A stretch of DNA of 64,000 nt from Streptomyces prunicolor NBRC 13075 (GTDB lineage Bacteria; Actinomycetota; Actinomycetes; Streptomycetales; Streptomycetaceae): the NCBI RefSeq assembly GCF_000367365.1, contig NZ_BARF01000031.1:1-64000 (forward strand). Direction: 5' to 3'. Under the pieces are notes generated by a model. The model saw only the letters and a program-made list of their open reading frames with translations. It searched no databases and had not been told where the DNA came from. Below, in pieces: positions 10,571-19,624 of this stretch. Position numbers and translations under genes: made by a program. Position 1 is the stretch's first letter, and the number at the start of each line of letters is the position of its first letter.

Positions 10571-11344
10571 ATGACCGGCGTATCCACCCTCGACCGTCCC
10601 TCGCAGCCCGCCGCGCCGACCCGCTACACCGTCACGCTCGCCCGCGACGAGGACGAGGTGCGGGCCGCGCAGCGGCTGCGGCACGACGTCTTCGCCGGGG
10701 AGATGGGCGCCCACCTCTCCAGCCCGCAGCCCGGCCTGGACGTCGACGCCTTCGACGCCTACTGCGACCACCTCCTCGTCCGCGACACGGTCACCGGGCA
10801 GGTGGTCGGCACCTACCGGCTGCTGCCGCCCGAACGCGCCGCGGTCGCCGGACGGCTCTACTCGGAGAGCGAGTTCGACCTCGCCCCGCTCGACTCGATC
10901 CGCCCGGGCCTCGTCGAGGTCGGCCGCTCCTGCGTCCACCCCGACCACCGCGACGGCGCCGTCATCGGCCTCATCTGGGCCGGCATAGCCCGCTACATGG
11001 TCGACCGCGGCCACGACTGGCTCGCCGGCTGCTGCTCGATCCCGCTGGCCGACGGTGGCGCCCTCGCCGCCGGCACCTGGGACCGGGTCAGTGCCAAGCA
11101 CCTCGCTCCCGAGGAGTTCCGGGTACGACCGCTGCTGCCCTGGAGCGCGGACGGCGTGACCCGCCCCGCCGAGCGCGTCGAACTCCCGCCGCTGCTGCGC
11201 GGATACGTCCGCCTCGGCGCCTGGGTGTGCGGCGAGCCCGCCCACGACCCGGACTTCGGGGTCGCCGACCTGTACGTGCTGCTGTCGATGCGCCGGGTCA
11301 ACCCGCGTTATCTGCGGCACTTCCTCTCGCTCGTCCCGGCATGA
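10571..11344 (+). CDS. olsB: Ornithine N-acyltransferase OlsB-like GNAT protein
   Basis: A 257-residue GNAT-fold acyltransferase (Acetyltransf_5 type). Recognisable regions are RLRHDVFAGEMGAHL (about residues 36-50), DAYCDHLLVRDTVTGQVVGTYRLL, LVEVGRSCVHPDHRDGAVIGLIWAGIARYM and LAGCCSIPLADGG. OlsB transfers a 3-hydroxyacyl group from acyl carrier protein to the alpha-amino group of ornithine, giving lyso-ornithine lipid, a phosphorus-free membrane lipid. ATG 10571 follows AGGAGAGAGCC, a strong ribosome site. The gene overlaps olsA by four bases (ATGA). Streptomyces coelicolor has an olsB-olsA pair at the equivalent position as I recall (about SCO0921-SCO0920). A haemolysin-like annotation is the common alternative label. 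Confidence 0.82.
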   Translation: MTGVSTLDRPSQPAAPTRYTVTLARDEDEVRAAQRLRHDVFAGEMGAHLSSPQPGLDVDAFDAYCDHLLVRDTVTGQVVGTYRLLPPERAAVAGRLYSESEFDLAPLDSIRPGLVEVGRSCVHPDHRDGAVIGLIWAGIARYMVDRGHDWLAGCCSIPLADGGALAAGTWDRVSAKHLAPEEFRVRPLLPWSADGVTRPAERVELPPLLRGYVRLGAWVCGEPAHDPDFGVADLYVLLSMRRVNPRYLRHFLSLVPA

Positions 11345-12276
11345 TGAGCGGCTGGCTGCCCAGCGCGCCCTGCACCCCCAGGGCGTGCATCGACTCGAAG
11401 GGGTCCGTCACGGCCGTACCGCGCGCCGTGCTGCGCTTGGTGACCGTCCTGGTCGTGGTGGCCGCCGGGGCCGCACTCACCCCCGTCGGCGCGCGGATCC
11501 CCGCCCGCGCGGTGCGCTGGTGGTGCCGGACCATCGTCCGGGCGGCCGGCATCCGGCTCCGTATCACCGGCACCACCACGCCCACCGGCGGACTGCTCCT
11601 GGTCGCCAACCACATCTCCTGGCTGGACATCCCGCTGCTGGCCGCCGTACGCCCCGCCCGCATGCTGGCCAAGGCCGAGATCCGGCACTGGCCTGTCGCC
11701 GGGACACTGACCGCGGGCAGTGGCGCCCTGTTCATCGACCGCGACCGGCTGCGTGCCCTCCCCGAGACCGTCGCCTCCATCGCGGGCGCCCTGCGCGCCG
11801 GCGGAGCGGTCGCAGTCTTCCCCGAGGGCAGCACCTGGTGCGGCCGGGCCCAGGGCCACTTCCGGCGGGCCGTCTTCCAGGCCGCACTGGACGCCGGAGT
11901 CCCCGTCCAGCCGGTCGGCCTGCACTACACGACCGACGGCACCGCCAGCACCGCGCCCGCCTTCGTCGGCAGCGACTCCCTGCTCACCTCGGTGTGGCGG
12001 GTGGTGTCGACGCGCGGGCTCGTCGCCGAGGTGGAGGTGGGCGAGACCATCGCCCCCGGCAGCCACCCCGACCGCCGCTCCCTCGCGTATGCGGCACAGG
12101 CCGGGGCGACGGCTCAGCCCCAGCACCAGGACCACTGCACCTCGGTGGCGCAGGCCCCGGTGAAAATCCGCAGGACGGCGCGGAGGCGTCCTGTTAGCGT
12201 GGCGTCCATGAGGATCATCAGGCACACCGGCACCGCGACCGCGCGAGCGACCAGCTCGCCGGCCGCCGACGCCTGA
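11341..12276 (+). CDS. olsA: Lyso-ornithine lipid O-acyltransferase OlsA (PlsC family)
   Basis: A PlsC-type acyltransferase, up to 311 residues. Motifs in order: an N-terminal membrane segment (VLRLVTVLVVVAAGAAL), the catalytic NHISWLDIPLL (NHxxxxD), GALFIDRDR, and VAVFPEGSTWCGR. OlsA adds a second acyl chain to lyso-ornithine lipid. ATG 11341 overlaps the olsB stop. The C-terminus is odd: after about residue 255 the sequence loses family character, and its last 23 codons (12208-12276) coincide, in the same frame, with a separate leaderless leader peptide ending at the same TGA. The original olsA end was probably lost, and the frame now runs into the next transcription unit. Confidence 0.8.
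   Translation: MMSGWLPSAPCTPRACIDSKGSVTAVPRAVLRLVTVLVVVAAGAALTPVGARIPARAVRWWCRTIVRAAGIRLRITGTTTPTGGLLLVANHISWLDIPLLAAVRPARMLAKAEIRHWPVAGTLTAGSGALFIDRDRLRALPETVASIAGALRAGGAVAVFPEGSTWCGRAQGHFRRAVFQAALDAGVPVQPVGLHYTTDGTASTAPAFVGSDSLLTSVWRVVSTRGLVAEVEVGETIAPGSHPDRRSLAYAAQAGATAQPQHQDHCTSVAQAPVKIRRTARRRPVSVASMRIIRHTGTATARATSSPAADA
12172..12200 (+). promoter_or_regulatory. Promoter for a leaderless leader peptide
   Basis: TAGCGT at 12195-12200 is a good -10 (TANNNT) placed 7 bases before ATG 12208, the spacing of leaderless Streptomyces transcripts. A weak -35 (AGGACG, 12172-12177) is 17 bases upstream. It lies inside the 3' part of olsA. Confidence 0.5.
12208..12276 (+). CDS. Ala/Thr-rich leader peptide of the AlaRS-like gene
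   Basis: A 22-codon open frame, ATG 12208 to TGA 12274-12276. It encodes six Ala (three GCG, three GCC) and four Thr (all ACC); between codons 7 and 15 the order is Thr-Gly-Thr-Ala-Thr-Ala-Arg-Ala-Thr. It has no ribosome site but sits 7 bases after a TAGCGT -10 box, so it should be translated as a leaderless message. Codons 18-21 (Pro-Ala-Ala-Asp) include CCGGCCGCCG, which can pair with the 5' arm of the terminator hairpin downstream. Gene order leader-hairpin-aminoacyl-tRNA synthetase is that of an attenuation leader. It is in frame with the olsA tail; I judge the leader reading the functional one. Confidence 0.6.
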   Translation: MRIIRHTGTATARATSSPAADA

Positions 12277-12318
12277 ACCTCACTGACCTCTCCCGGCGGC
12301 CGGAAACGGACCGCCGGG
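12259..12318 (+). promoter_or_regulatory. Transcription attenuator with alternative hairpins
   Basis: Three segments can be drawn. Segment 1, CCGGCCGCCG (12259-12268), lies in the last leader codons. Segment 2, CGGCGGCCGG (12294-12303), is its exact 10-base reverse complement. The terminator arm CCCGGCGG (12292-12299) overlaps segment 2 and pairs perfectly with CCGCCGGG (12311-12318); an inner CCG-GAAA-CGG extends the stem. Pairing 1:2 therefore excludes the terminator. A ribosome that reaches the leader stop would cover segment 1 and leave the terminator free; one stalled at the Ala/Thr codons (12232-12252) would leave segment 1 free to form the antiterminator. This is inferred from sequence alone. 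The run after the terminator is only moderately T-rich (TGTGTCGTTT). Confidence 0.6.
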
Positions 12319-12396
12319 TGTGTCGTTTCCAGCCCCCTCGCACGCTGCCCCGCGGTCCCTTCCGGTCTCCCCCCGACCCGCGAAGGACTCACCGCC

Positions 12397-13527
12397 ATGA
12401 ACACCGACGACATCGTCCGTACGTTCCTCGACTTCTACCGCGAACGCGGGCACGAGCTGATCACCGGCAGCTCGCTGCTGCCGCCGCCCTCGGACCCGGT
12501 CCTCTTCACGACGTCCGGCATGCACCCACTCACGCCGTATCTCCAGGGCCGCCCGCATCCACAGGGGCGGCGGCTGGTCAACGTCCAACGCTGTCTGCGC
12601 ACTACGGATCTCGACGAGATCGGCGACCTCACCCACCTGACCGTGTTCGAGATGCTCGGCTCATGGTCGTTGGGCGACTACAGCCATCCGCAGAGCCTGC
12701 GTTGGGGGTACGAGCTGCTGCGGGACGGCTTCGGCATCCCGCGCGAGAAGTTGTACGTCACTGTCTTCGGCGGTGATGAGCAGGTTGGGCCCGATCTTGA
12801 ATCGCTGGACACCTGGCGGGAGTTGGGTGTGCCGGTTGAGTCGACACAGGACGAGAACTGGTGGTCCAACGGGCCCGTGGGTCCCTGTGGTCCTGACTCG
12901 GAGATCTTCTTCTGGACCGGGGACGGGCCGCCGGAGGGCACCCCGACCAGTGATTCGCGCTGGGTGGAGATCTGGAATCACGTGCACATGCGGCTGGAGC
13001 GCGGCGAGGACGGTGGGCTGGTTCCGCTGCGGCAGGTCAACGTCGACACGGGGATGGGGCTGGAGCGGCTGGTGTCTGTCCTTCAGGGGCGGCGGTCGGT
13101 CTATGAGACGGATCTGTTCGAGCCGTGGATGAGGACGGTTCCGCTGTTGTGGGATCTGGACGAGCGCTCGGTGCGGGTGGTCTGTGATCATCTTCGGTCG
13201 AGTGTCGTCGTCCTGGAGGAGGGGGTACGGCCTTCCAACACCGGGCGTGGATATGTGGTGCGGCGGTTGATTCGGCGGCTGCTCATGGTTCTGTGGCGGG
13301 GTGATGACTCGCGTACGTTGTCCGACTTGCCGGGGGAGTTTGTTGGTACCGGCACTGTGCGGGGGGTGTTGCTGGATGAGGAGCGGCGGTTCTCTCAACT
13401 GCTTGTGCGGGGGCGGCGGGTGTTGTCTCGGCCGGAGTTTCGGGGGCCGTTGAGTGAGGAGGACTATCGCTACCTTCACGACACTCATGGGTTGCCCCGG
13501 GAATGGGTTGGGAGTGTTCTGAGGTAG
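12397..13527 (+). CDS. Alanyl-tRNA synthetase-like protein, catalytic domain only
   Basis: A 376-residue class II synthetase paralogue. A full AlaRS is about 880-900 residues; this one has only the aminoacylation domain and part of the tRNA-recognition domain, with no editing or C-Ala domain. Catalytic signatures are kept: [33 protein letters not shown] (motif 2 region, residues 62-95), [21 protein letters not shown], and motif 3 [10 protein letters not shown] (216-225), then [22 protein letters not shown]. It may charge tRNA(Ala), act as a drug-resistant second enzyme, or serve an Ala-tRNA-consuming pathway; none is proven. Codons after about 12700 use noticeably more T in third positions than neighbouring genes, a sign of transfer. 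ATG 12397 follows GAAGGAC. An attenuation leader precedes it. Confidence 0.85.
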   Translation: [376 protein letters not shown]

Positions 13528-13547
13528 TCGGTCGGCTGCGGGTGCGT

Positions 13548-13578
13548 GGGGGCTGGTCGCGCAGTTCCCCGCGCCCCT
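13548..13578. repeat. Common Streptomyces intergenic palindromic repeat
   Basis: GGGGGCTGGTCGCGCAGTTC followed by CCCGCGCCCCT is the widespread Streptomyces intergenic element with GGGG/CCCC arms. Here it lies between the convergent ends of the AlaRS-like gene and the UvrA-like gene and probably acts as a two-way terminator. It may also be a place where recombination joined the AlaRS insert to the backbone. Confidence 0.65.
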
Positions 13579-13591
13579 AAAAGCAAGGGGT

Positions 13592-15961
13592 TTACGTCAG
13601 CGCGTTTGCCAGGTAAAGGGCCGTGGTGCTCCCGCTGGCCCTCGCCACATCCGCAGGCGGGCCCGCTGCCACGATCCTCCCGCCCTTCTCTCCTCCACCC
13701 GGGCCCAAGTCGATCACCCAGTCCGCGCCCGCCACCACCGCCATGTCGTGTTCGACCACCACCACGGTGTGGCCCGCGTCGACCAGGCCGTGGAGTTGGC
13801 GGAGGAGGACCTCGACGTCGGCCGGGTGGAGGCCGGTTGTTGGTTCGTCGAGGAGGTAGAGGGTGTGACCGCGGCGGGCGCGTTGCAACTCGGTGGCCAG
13901 TTTGATGCGTTGGGCCTCGCCGCCTGACAACTCGGTGGCGGGTTGGCCCAGGTGCAGGTAGCCCAGGCCCACGTCCAGCAGTGTGGTCAGGCTGCGGGTC
14001 ACGGCCGGGGTGTCCGTGTCCGCGAAGAACTCCGCCGCGCTCTCCACCGTCAGGTCGAGGAGCTGCGCGATGTTCCGTCCCCGGTACGTCACTTGGAGCG
14101 TCTCGGGGTTGTAGCGCGCCCCGCCGCAGTCCGGGCACGGTGCGTAGGTGCTCGGCAGGAAGAGCAGCTCCACGCTGACGAAGCCTTCGCCCTGGCAGGT
14201 CTCGCAGCGGCCGCCCGCCACGTTGAAGGAGAACCGGCCTGCGCCGTAACCCCGTTGGCGTGCCTCGTCCGTGGCCGCGAACACCTTGCGGACTACGTCG
14301 AAGAGGCCGGTGTAGGTGGCCAGGTTCGAGCGTGGGGTGCGGCCGATCGGCTTCTGGTCCACCGACACCAGGCGTCCCACGCCCGGGAGTTCCTCGGTGA
14401 TCTCGCCGATGAGTGTGGACTTGCCCGAGCCCGAGACGCCGGTGACCGCTGTGAACACGCCCAGGGGGAACTCCGCCGTCACGTCCCGCAGGTTGTGCCG
14501 CGTCACCGGGCCCACCTTCAACTCGCCTCGCGGTGAACGGACTTCGCGGGCCGGTGCGGGGGAGTCGTCGAAGAGGAAGCGCGCCGTCGCCGATTCCGTC
14601 ACCGCCGCCAGGTCGGCCACCGGTCCGCTGTGCAGTACCCGTCCGCCGTGCTCGCCTGCCAGTGGGCCCACGTCCACCAGCCAGTCGGCGGCGCGCATGA
14701 CGTCGAGGTGGTGCTCCACCACGAACACCGAGTTGCCCGCCGCCTTGAGTCGCTCCAGGACCGTGAGCAGGGCCTTGGTGTCCGCCGGGTGCAGGCCGGC
14801 GGACGGTTCGTCGAGGACGTAGACGACGCCGAAGAGGCCGGACCTCAACTGGGTTGCCAGGCGCAGGCGTTGGAGTTCGCCTGCCGAGAGGGTGGGGGTC
14901 GCGCGGTCCAGGCTGAGGTAGCCGAGGCCCAGTTCGAGGATCGGGGCGATGCGGGAGGTGAGGTCCTCGGTGAGGACGCGTGCGGCCTCCGACGTGCCGT
15001 TGAGGGTGCCTGCCAACTCCGAGAGTGGTAGCGCGGCCAGGTCTGCGATTGTGCGGCCTGCGATGGTCACGGCGAGGGACTCGGCGCGCAACTTGCTTCC
15101 TCCGCAGACCGGGCAGGGGGTGCTGGTCAGGAAGCGTTCCGCCTTGGTGCGGAGGGTGGGGCTCTTCGTGTCCGAGAACGTCTTCATGACGTAGCGGTGG
15201 GCGCTCATGTACGTGCCCTGGTACGGGCGTTGGATGCGGTCCGCGTCCCGGATCGGGTGGACCGTCACCACCGGTTGCTCGTCCGTGAACAGGATCCACT
15301 CCCGCTGTTCGGCGGGGAGTTCGCGCCACGGTACGTCCACGTCGTAGCCGAGGGTGTCGAGGATGTCGCGCAGGTTCTTGCCCTGCCAGGCGCCCGGCCA
15401 CGCGGCGATCGCGCCCTCGCGGATCGACAGGGAGGGGTCGGGGACGAGGGACGCCTCGGTTGTGCGGTGGACCCGGCCGAGGCCGTGGCACTCCGGGCAT
15501 GCGCCCGCCGCCGTGTTGGGGGAGAAGGCGTCGGAGTCGAGGTGTTCCGCGCCGGGCGGGTAGTCGCCGGCGCGGGAGAACAGCATTCGGAGGGAGTTCG
15601 AGAGGTTGGTGACCGTGCCCACCGAGGAGCGGGAGGTCGGGGTCGAGCGGCGTTGCTGGAGGGAGACCGCGGGCGGGAGGCCGGTGATTTCGCCGACCTT
15701 CGGAGCTCCCACCTGGTGGATCAGTCTGCGGGCGTACGGCGCCACCGACTCGAAGTAGCGGCGCTGGGCCTCCGCGTAGATCGTGCCGAAGGCGAGGGAC
15801 GACTTTCCGGAGCCGGAGACGCCTGTGAACACGGTCAACACGTCCCGCGGGATGTCGACGTCGACGCCCTGGAGATTGTGCTCGCGGGCGTCGCGGACAC
15901 GGACGTAGGAGTCGGGGACGTGGGGGGTGCGGGGGGTGCGGGGGGTGCCGGGGCTGTGCAT
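13592..15961 (-). CDS. UvrA-like ABC excision-repair ATPase (short UvrA2 class)
   Basis: A 789-residue protein with two ABC ATPase modules. Walker A motifs are [14 protein letters not shown] (about residue 47) and [14 protein letters not shown] (about residue 505). ABC signatures are [12 protein letters not shown] and [12 protein letters not shown]; zinc-binding knuckles are CPVCGGSK and CETCQGEG with CPDCGG. It is some 150-200 residues shorter than housekeeping UvrA and appears to lack the UvrB-binding insertion, as in UvrA2 paralogues linked to DNA-damage tolerance or resistance to DNA-binding drugs. Start ATG 15961 lies 9 bases after a TAGACT box, so the transcript may be leaderless. It is divergent from the Clp gene with 134 bases between. 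Confidence 0.86.
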   Translation of the reverse strand: MHSPGTPRTPRTPHVPDSYVRVRDAREHNLQGVDVDIPRDVLTVFTGVSGSGKSSLAFGTIYAEAQRRYFESVAPYARRLIHQVGAPKVGEITGLPPAVSLQQRRSTPTSRSSVGTVTNLSNSLRMLFSRAGDYPPGAEHLDSDAFSPNTAAGACPECHGLGRVHRTTEASLVPDPSLSIREGAIAAWPGAWQGKNLRDILDTLGYDVDVPWRELPAEQREWILFTDEQPVVTVHPIRDADRIQRPYQGTYMSAHRYVMKTFSDTKSPTLRTKAERFLTSTPCPVCGGSKLRAESLAVTIAGRTIADLAALPLSELAGTLNGTSEAARVLTEDLTSRIAPILELGLGYLSLDRATPTLSAGELQRLRLATQLRSGLFGVVYVLDEPSAGLHPADTKALLTVLERLKAAGNSVFVVEHHLDVMRAADWLVDVGPLAGEHGGRVLHSGPVADLAAVTESATARFLFDDSPAPAREVRSPRGELKVGPVTRHNLRDVTAEFPLGVFTAVTGVSGSGKSTLIGEITEELPGVGRLVSVDQKPIGRTPRSNLATYTGLFDVVRKVFAATDEARQRGYGAGRFSFNVAGGRCETCQGEGFVSVELLFLPSTYAPCPDCGGARYNPETLQVTYRGRNIAQLLDLTVESAAEFFADTDTPAVTRSLTTLLDVGLGYLHLGQPATELSGGEAQRIKLATELQRARRGHTLYLLDEPTTGLHPADVEVLLRQLHGLVDAGHTVVVVEHDMAVVAGADWVIDLGPGGGEKGGRIVAAGPPADVARASGSTTALYLANALT

Positions 15962-16095
15962 GACCCGGCGAGTCTATGCGAGCACGCCGTGTGGTGCCCG
16001 GTGACCTGCGGGGGTGCGGGGGCGTCCGCGCTGTGCCAGGTTGGAAGACACGGATACCAGTCGCCGCCCAGTTGCCGCATGGAAGGTCCGTGGTC

Positions 16096-18567
16096 ATGAC
16101 TACTCCCGGATTCGGTTTCGGACGCAGCCCCTTCGAGGAATTCGACGAGCTGATGTCCCGGTATTTCGGCGGTTCGGGTCCGGCGTCGCCATCACGTCGG
16201 GCCCAGCGCGTCGACATCGGCAGCCTGCTCTCCGAACGGGCCCGTGAGCTGGTCGCCCAGGCGCGGGACATCGCCGCCGTCGAGGGCAGCGAGGAACTCG
16301 ACGCCCGGCATCTGCTGGCCGCCGCCACCGAGCAGGAGTCGACCCGGCGGCTGCTCGCCGAGGCGGGCGCGGACCCCGACCGGATCCGGGAACGGCTGAC
16401 CGCTGGAGCTGAGAGCGGCCCGAAGACCGAACCCACCACCCTCACTCCGGCCGCCAAGCGCGCCCTCCTTGACGCGTACCAGATCTCCCGCGCCGAGGAC
16501 TCCTCCTACATCGGCCCCGAACACCTGCTGCGGGCCCTGGCCGCCAACCCCGAGTCGGCCGCCGGACAGGCCCTCACCGGCAGCGGCTGGGAGAGCGACC
16601 GGGTGCCGAGTGGCTCCGAGCCCGAGCGGAAGCGGCCCAGCAGCACGCCCACCGTCGACGAGTACGGGCGCGACCTCACCGAGGACGCCCGCGCCGGGCG
16701 GCTCGACCCGGTGATCGGGCGGGACGAGGAGGTCGAGCAGACCATCGAGGTGCTGTCCCGTCGCAGCAAGAACAACCCCGTCCTCATCGGCGACCCCGGC
16801 GTCGGCAAGACCGCCGTCGTCGAGGGCATCGCCCAGCGCATCGTCGCCGGTGACGTGCCGAAGACCCTGGCGGGCAAACGGCTCGTCTCGCTGGACCTGG
16901 CCGGGATGGTCGCCGGCACCAAGTACCGGGGCGAGTTCGAGGAGCGGCTGAAGAAACTCCTCGACGAGGTCAGCGAGCACAGCGACGAACTGGTGCTGTT
17001 CCTCGACGAGTTGCACACCGTCGTCGGCGCGGGCGGAGGTGGCGACGGCGCTCTCGACGCGGGGAACATGCTCAAACCCGCCCTGGCCCGCGGGCAGTTG
17101 CACCTCATCGGCGCCACCACCGTCGACGAGTACCGCAAGTACATCGAGAAGGACTCCGCGCTGGAGCGCCGCTTCGCGCCCATCCTGGTCGGCGAACCGA
17201 CCGTCGACGACACCATCGAGATCCTGCGCGGCCTGCGCGACCGTTACGAGGCCCACCACCAGGTCCGTATCACCGACGAGGCCGTCGTCGCGGCGGCCGA
17301 ACTATCCGACCGGTACATCACCGCCCGCTTCCTGCCCGACAAGGCCATCGACCTGATGGACCAGGCGGCGGCACGGGTACGGCTGCGCGCCAAGACCCCG
17401 CTCTCCGACACCCGTGAGGTCGAGGACCGGCTCGCCGCCCTCAACCGGGAGAAGGACCAGGCCGTCGCCGACGAGGAGTACGAGCGGGCCAAGGAACTCC
17501 GCGACCGGATCAAGGACACCGAGGCCGAGTTGAAGGCGGGCGGCTCCGCCGAGGAGCAGGTGCCCAAGGTCACCGCCGAGGACATCGCCGAGGTCGTCTC
17601 CCGCACCACCGGCATCCCCGTCGCCCAGCTCACCGAGGAGGAACGGGCCCGGCTGATGAAGCTGGAGGAGCACCTCCACGAGCGGGTCGTCGGCCAGGAC
17701 GAGGCCATCACCGCCGTCGCCCGCGCGGTACGTCGCGCCCGGGCCGGCATGAGCGACCCGAACCGGCCCATCGGCAGCTTCCTCTTCCTCGGCCCCACCG
17801 GCGTCGGCAAGACGGAACTCGCCCGCGCCCTCGCCGCCGCCCTCTTCGGCGACGAGAGCCGCATGATCCGCCTCGACATGAGCGAGTTCCAGGAACGGCA
17901 CACCGTCTCCCGCCTGGTCGGTGCCCCTCCCGGATACGTCGGCCACGACGAGGCCGGTCAGCTCACCGAGGCCGTCCGCAGGCAGCCGTACGCCGTGCTG
18001 TTGCTCGACGAGGTCGAGAAGGCGCACCCCGACGTCTTCAACACGCTGCTGCAACTCCTCGACGACGGACGGCTCACCGACTCGCAGGGGCGCACGGTCG
18101 ACTTCAAGAACACCGTGGTCATCATGACGTCGAACATCGGCGCCGACCGCATCCTCGCGGCCGGGGTCGACGACTACGCCAAGGTCCGTGAGTCGGTCAT
18201 GCCGGTCCTGAACCAGCACTTCCGGCCCGAGTTCCTCAACCGCATCGACGAGATCATCGTCTTCCGCGGCCTGGAACGCGCCCAACTGCGCGACATCGTC
18301 GACCTGTTGCTGGAACACACCCGGCGCAGGCTGCACGCCCAGGACGTCACCCTGGAGGTCAGCGACGCGGCGGCGGACCTGCTGGCCAACCTCGGTTACC
18401 AACCCGACTTCGGCGCCCGCCCGTTGCGCCGCACCATCCAGCGCGAGGTCGACGACCGGCTCGCCGACATGCTCCTCGCCGGCGAACTGAACGCGGGCGA
18501 GCAGGCCAGGGTCGACGCGAGGGACGGAACGATCGAGATCAGCGCACGCCAGGCGGCCGCGCACTAG
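16096..18567 (+). CDS. Clp-family AAA+ unfoldase (ClpC/ClpB hybrid features)
   Basis: An 823-residue two-ring AAA+ chaperone. In order: a short Phe/Gly-rich N-terminal tail ([21 protein letters not shown]), a double Clp N domain (about 45-175), AAA-1 with [13 protein letters not shown] (about 233), a UVR-type middle segment [14 protein letters not shown] as in ClpC, then AAA-2 with [14 protein letters not shown] (about 566) and [15 protein letters not shown]. After the sensor strand [10 protein letters not shown] the usual hydrophobic-Gly-Phe loop that docks ClpC on ClpP is not visible, and the sequence resembles ClpB. So it is likely a disaggregase or a ClpP-independent unfoldase (inference). 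ATG 16096 follows GGAAGG; an upstream in-frame extension has no family sequence. Confidence 0.87.
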   Translation: MTTPGFGFGRSPFEEFDELMSRYFGGSGPASPSRRAQRVDIGSLLSERARELVAQARDIAAVEGSEELDARHLLAAATEQESTRRLLAEAGADPDRIRERLTAGAESGPKTEPTTLTPAAKRALLDAYQISRAEDSSYIGPEHLLRALAANPESAAGQALTGSGWESDRVPSGSEPERKRPSSTPTVDEYGRDLTEDARAGRLDPVIGRDEEVEQTIEVLSRRSKNNPVLIGDPGVGKTAVVEGIAQRIVAGDVPKTLAGKRLVSLDLAGMVAGTKYRGEFEERLKKLLDEVSEHSDELVLFLDELHTVVGAGGGGDGALDAGNMLKPALARGQLHLIGATTVDEYRKYIEKDSALERRFAPILVGEPTVDDTIEILRGLRDRYEAHHQVRITDEAVVAAAELSDRYITARFLPDKAIDLMDQAAARVRLRAKTPLSDTREVEDRLAALNREKDQAVADEEYERAKELRDRIKDTEAELKAGGSAEEQVPKVTAEDIAEVVSRTTGIPVAQLTEEERARLMKLEEHLHERVVGQDEAITAVARAVRRARAGMSDPNRPIGSFLFLGPTGVGKTELARALAAALFGDESRMIRLDMSEFQERHTVSRLVGAPPGYVGHDEAGQLTEAVRRQPYAVLLLDEVEKAHPDVFNTLLQLLDDGRLTDSQGRTVDFKNTVVIMTSNIGADRILAAGVDDYAKVRESVMPVLNQHFRPEFLNRIDEIIVFRGLERAQLRDIVDLLLEHTRRRLHAQDVTLEVSDAAADLLANLGYQPDFGARPLRRTIQREVDDRLADMLLAGELNAGEQARVDARDGTIEISARQAAAH

Positions 18568-18601
18568 CCGAGCCGCATTCGCATCCCTCTGGGAGACAGG
18601 C

Positions 18602-19624
18602 ATGAGCAGTTATCGAGTCGCGCAAGTGGGCGCGGCCGGCGGCGAGTTCACGATCGCCGAGCGGGACGTACCGGAGCCGGGACCGGGCCATGTGCGGATC
18701 GCCGTGGAAGCCTGCGGGATCTGCCACAGCGACACGTTCTTCGTGAACGCCGGAGTGCCGGGTGTGCGCTTCCCGCTCGTCACCGGGCACGAGATCGCCG
18801 GACACATCGACGCGCTCGGCGAGGGCGTCTCCGACAGCGGCTGGCGGGTCGGCGACCGGGTGTCCGTCGGCTGGTTCGGCGGCAGCTGCGGCCACTGCAC
18901 CCCGTGCAGGCAGGGCGACTTCATCGTCTGCGAGAACATGAAGGTGCCCGGCTGGGCGTACGACGGAGGCTTCGCGGAGATGACCGTGGCGCCGGTCGAC
19001 GCACTCGCCCGGATCCCCGACAGCCTCTCGGCGAGCGCCGCCGCGCCCATGGGATGTGCGGGGGTGACCACGTTCAACGGGCTGCGGCGCAGTTCCGCGG
19101 GGCCGGGCGACCTGGTCGCCGTGCTCGGACTGGGCGGCCTCGGTCACCTGGGCGTGCAGTACGCGGCCGCCATGGGATTCGAGACCGTGGCGATCGCGCG
19201 AGGCCCCGAAAAGGCCGACTTGGCCAAGCAGTTGGGCGCCCACCACTACGTCGACAGCACGGCGGACACCGATGTCGCGGACGCGCTGAAGGCTCTCGGC
19301 GGCGCCAAGGTCGTGCTGGCCACGGCGGGCAACGCCGACGCCGCCACCGCGACGGTGGAGGGGCTGCGACCCCGCGGCGAACTGGTCGTCATCGGGGCGG
19401 ACACCGCGCCGTTGGGGATCAGCCCGCTCCAACTTCTCATGAGCGCCAAGGTCGTTCGGGGCCACCCGTCCGGCACCGCGCAGGACGTGCAGGACACCCT
19501 GGCCTTCAGCGCGCTGCACAACATCCGCCCGATGGTCGAGACCGTACCCCTGGACCAGGCGGGCGAGGCCTACGAGCGGATGCTGTCCGGGGCGGCACGC
19601 TTCCGGATGGTGCTCACGCCATGA
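18602..19624 (+). CDS. Zinc-dependent alcohol dehydrogenase (MDR superfamily)
   Basis: A 340-residue medium-chain dehydrogenase. The catalytic zinc ligands lie in CGICHSD (Cys38 region) and GHEIAG. The structural zinc set is CGHCTPCRQGDFIVC, four cysteines in the usual spacing. The Rossmann motif GLGGLGHLG is near residue 178. It oxidises or reduces an alcohol/aldehyde pair with NAD(P); the substrate is not predictable. It starts 34 bases after the clp gene, with GGGAGACAGGC as ribosome site, so it may be co-transcribed. Its 3' end overlaps the convergent LLM oxidoreductase by 11 bases. Confidence 0.9.
   Translation: MSSYRVAQVGAAGGEFTIAERDVPEPGPGHVRIAVEACGICHSDTFFVNAGVPGVRFPLVTGHEIAGHIDALGEGVSDSGWRVGDRVSVGWFGGSCGHCTPCRQGDFIVCENMKVPGWAYDGGFAEMTVAPVDALARIPDSLSASAAAPMGCAGVTTFNGLRRSSAGPGDLVAVLGLGGLGHLGVQYAAAMGFETVAIARGPEKADLAKQLGAHHYVDSTADTDVADALKALGGAKVVLATAGNADAATATVEGLRPRGELVVIGADTAPLGISPLQLLMSAKVVRGHPSGTAQDVQDTLAFSALHNIRPMVETVPLDQAGEAYERMLSGAARFRMVLTP

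Noticed and set aside
12277..12396. T-box riboswitch before the AlaRS-like gene
   Set aside because: No T-box bulge or specifier-loop pattern could be seen; a translated leader with exclusive hairpins explains the sequence better.
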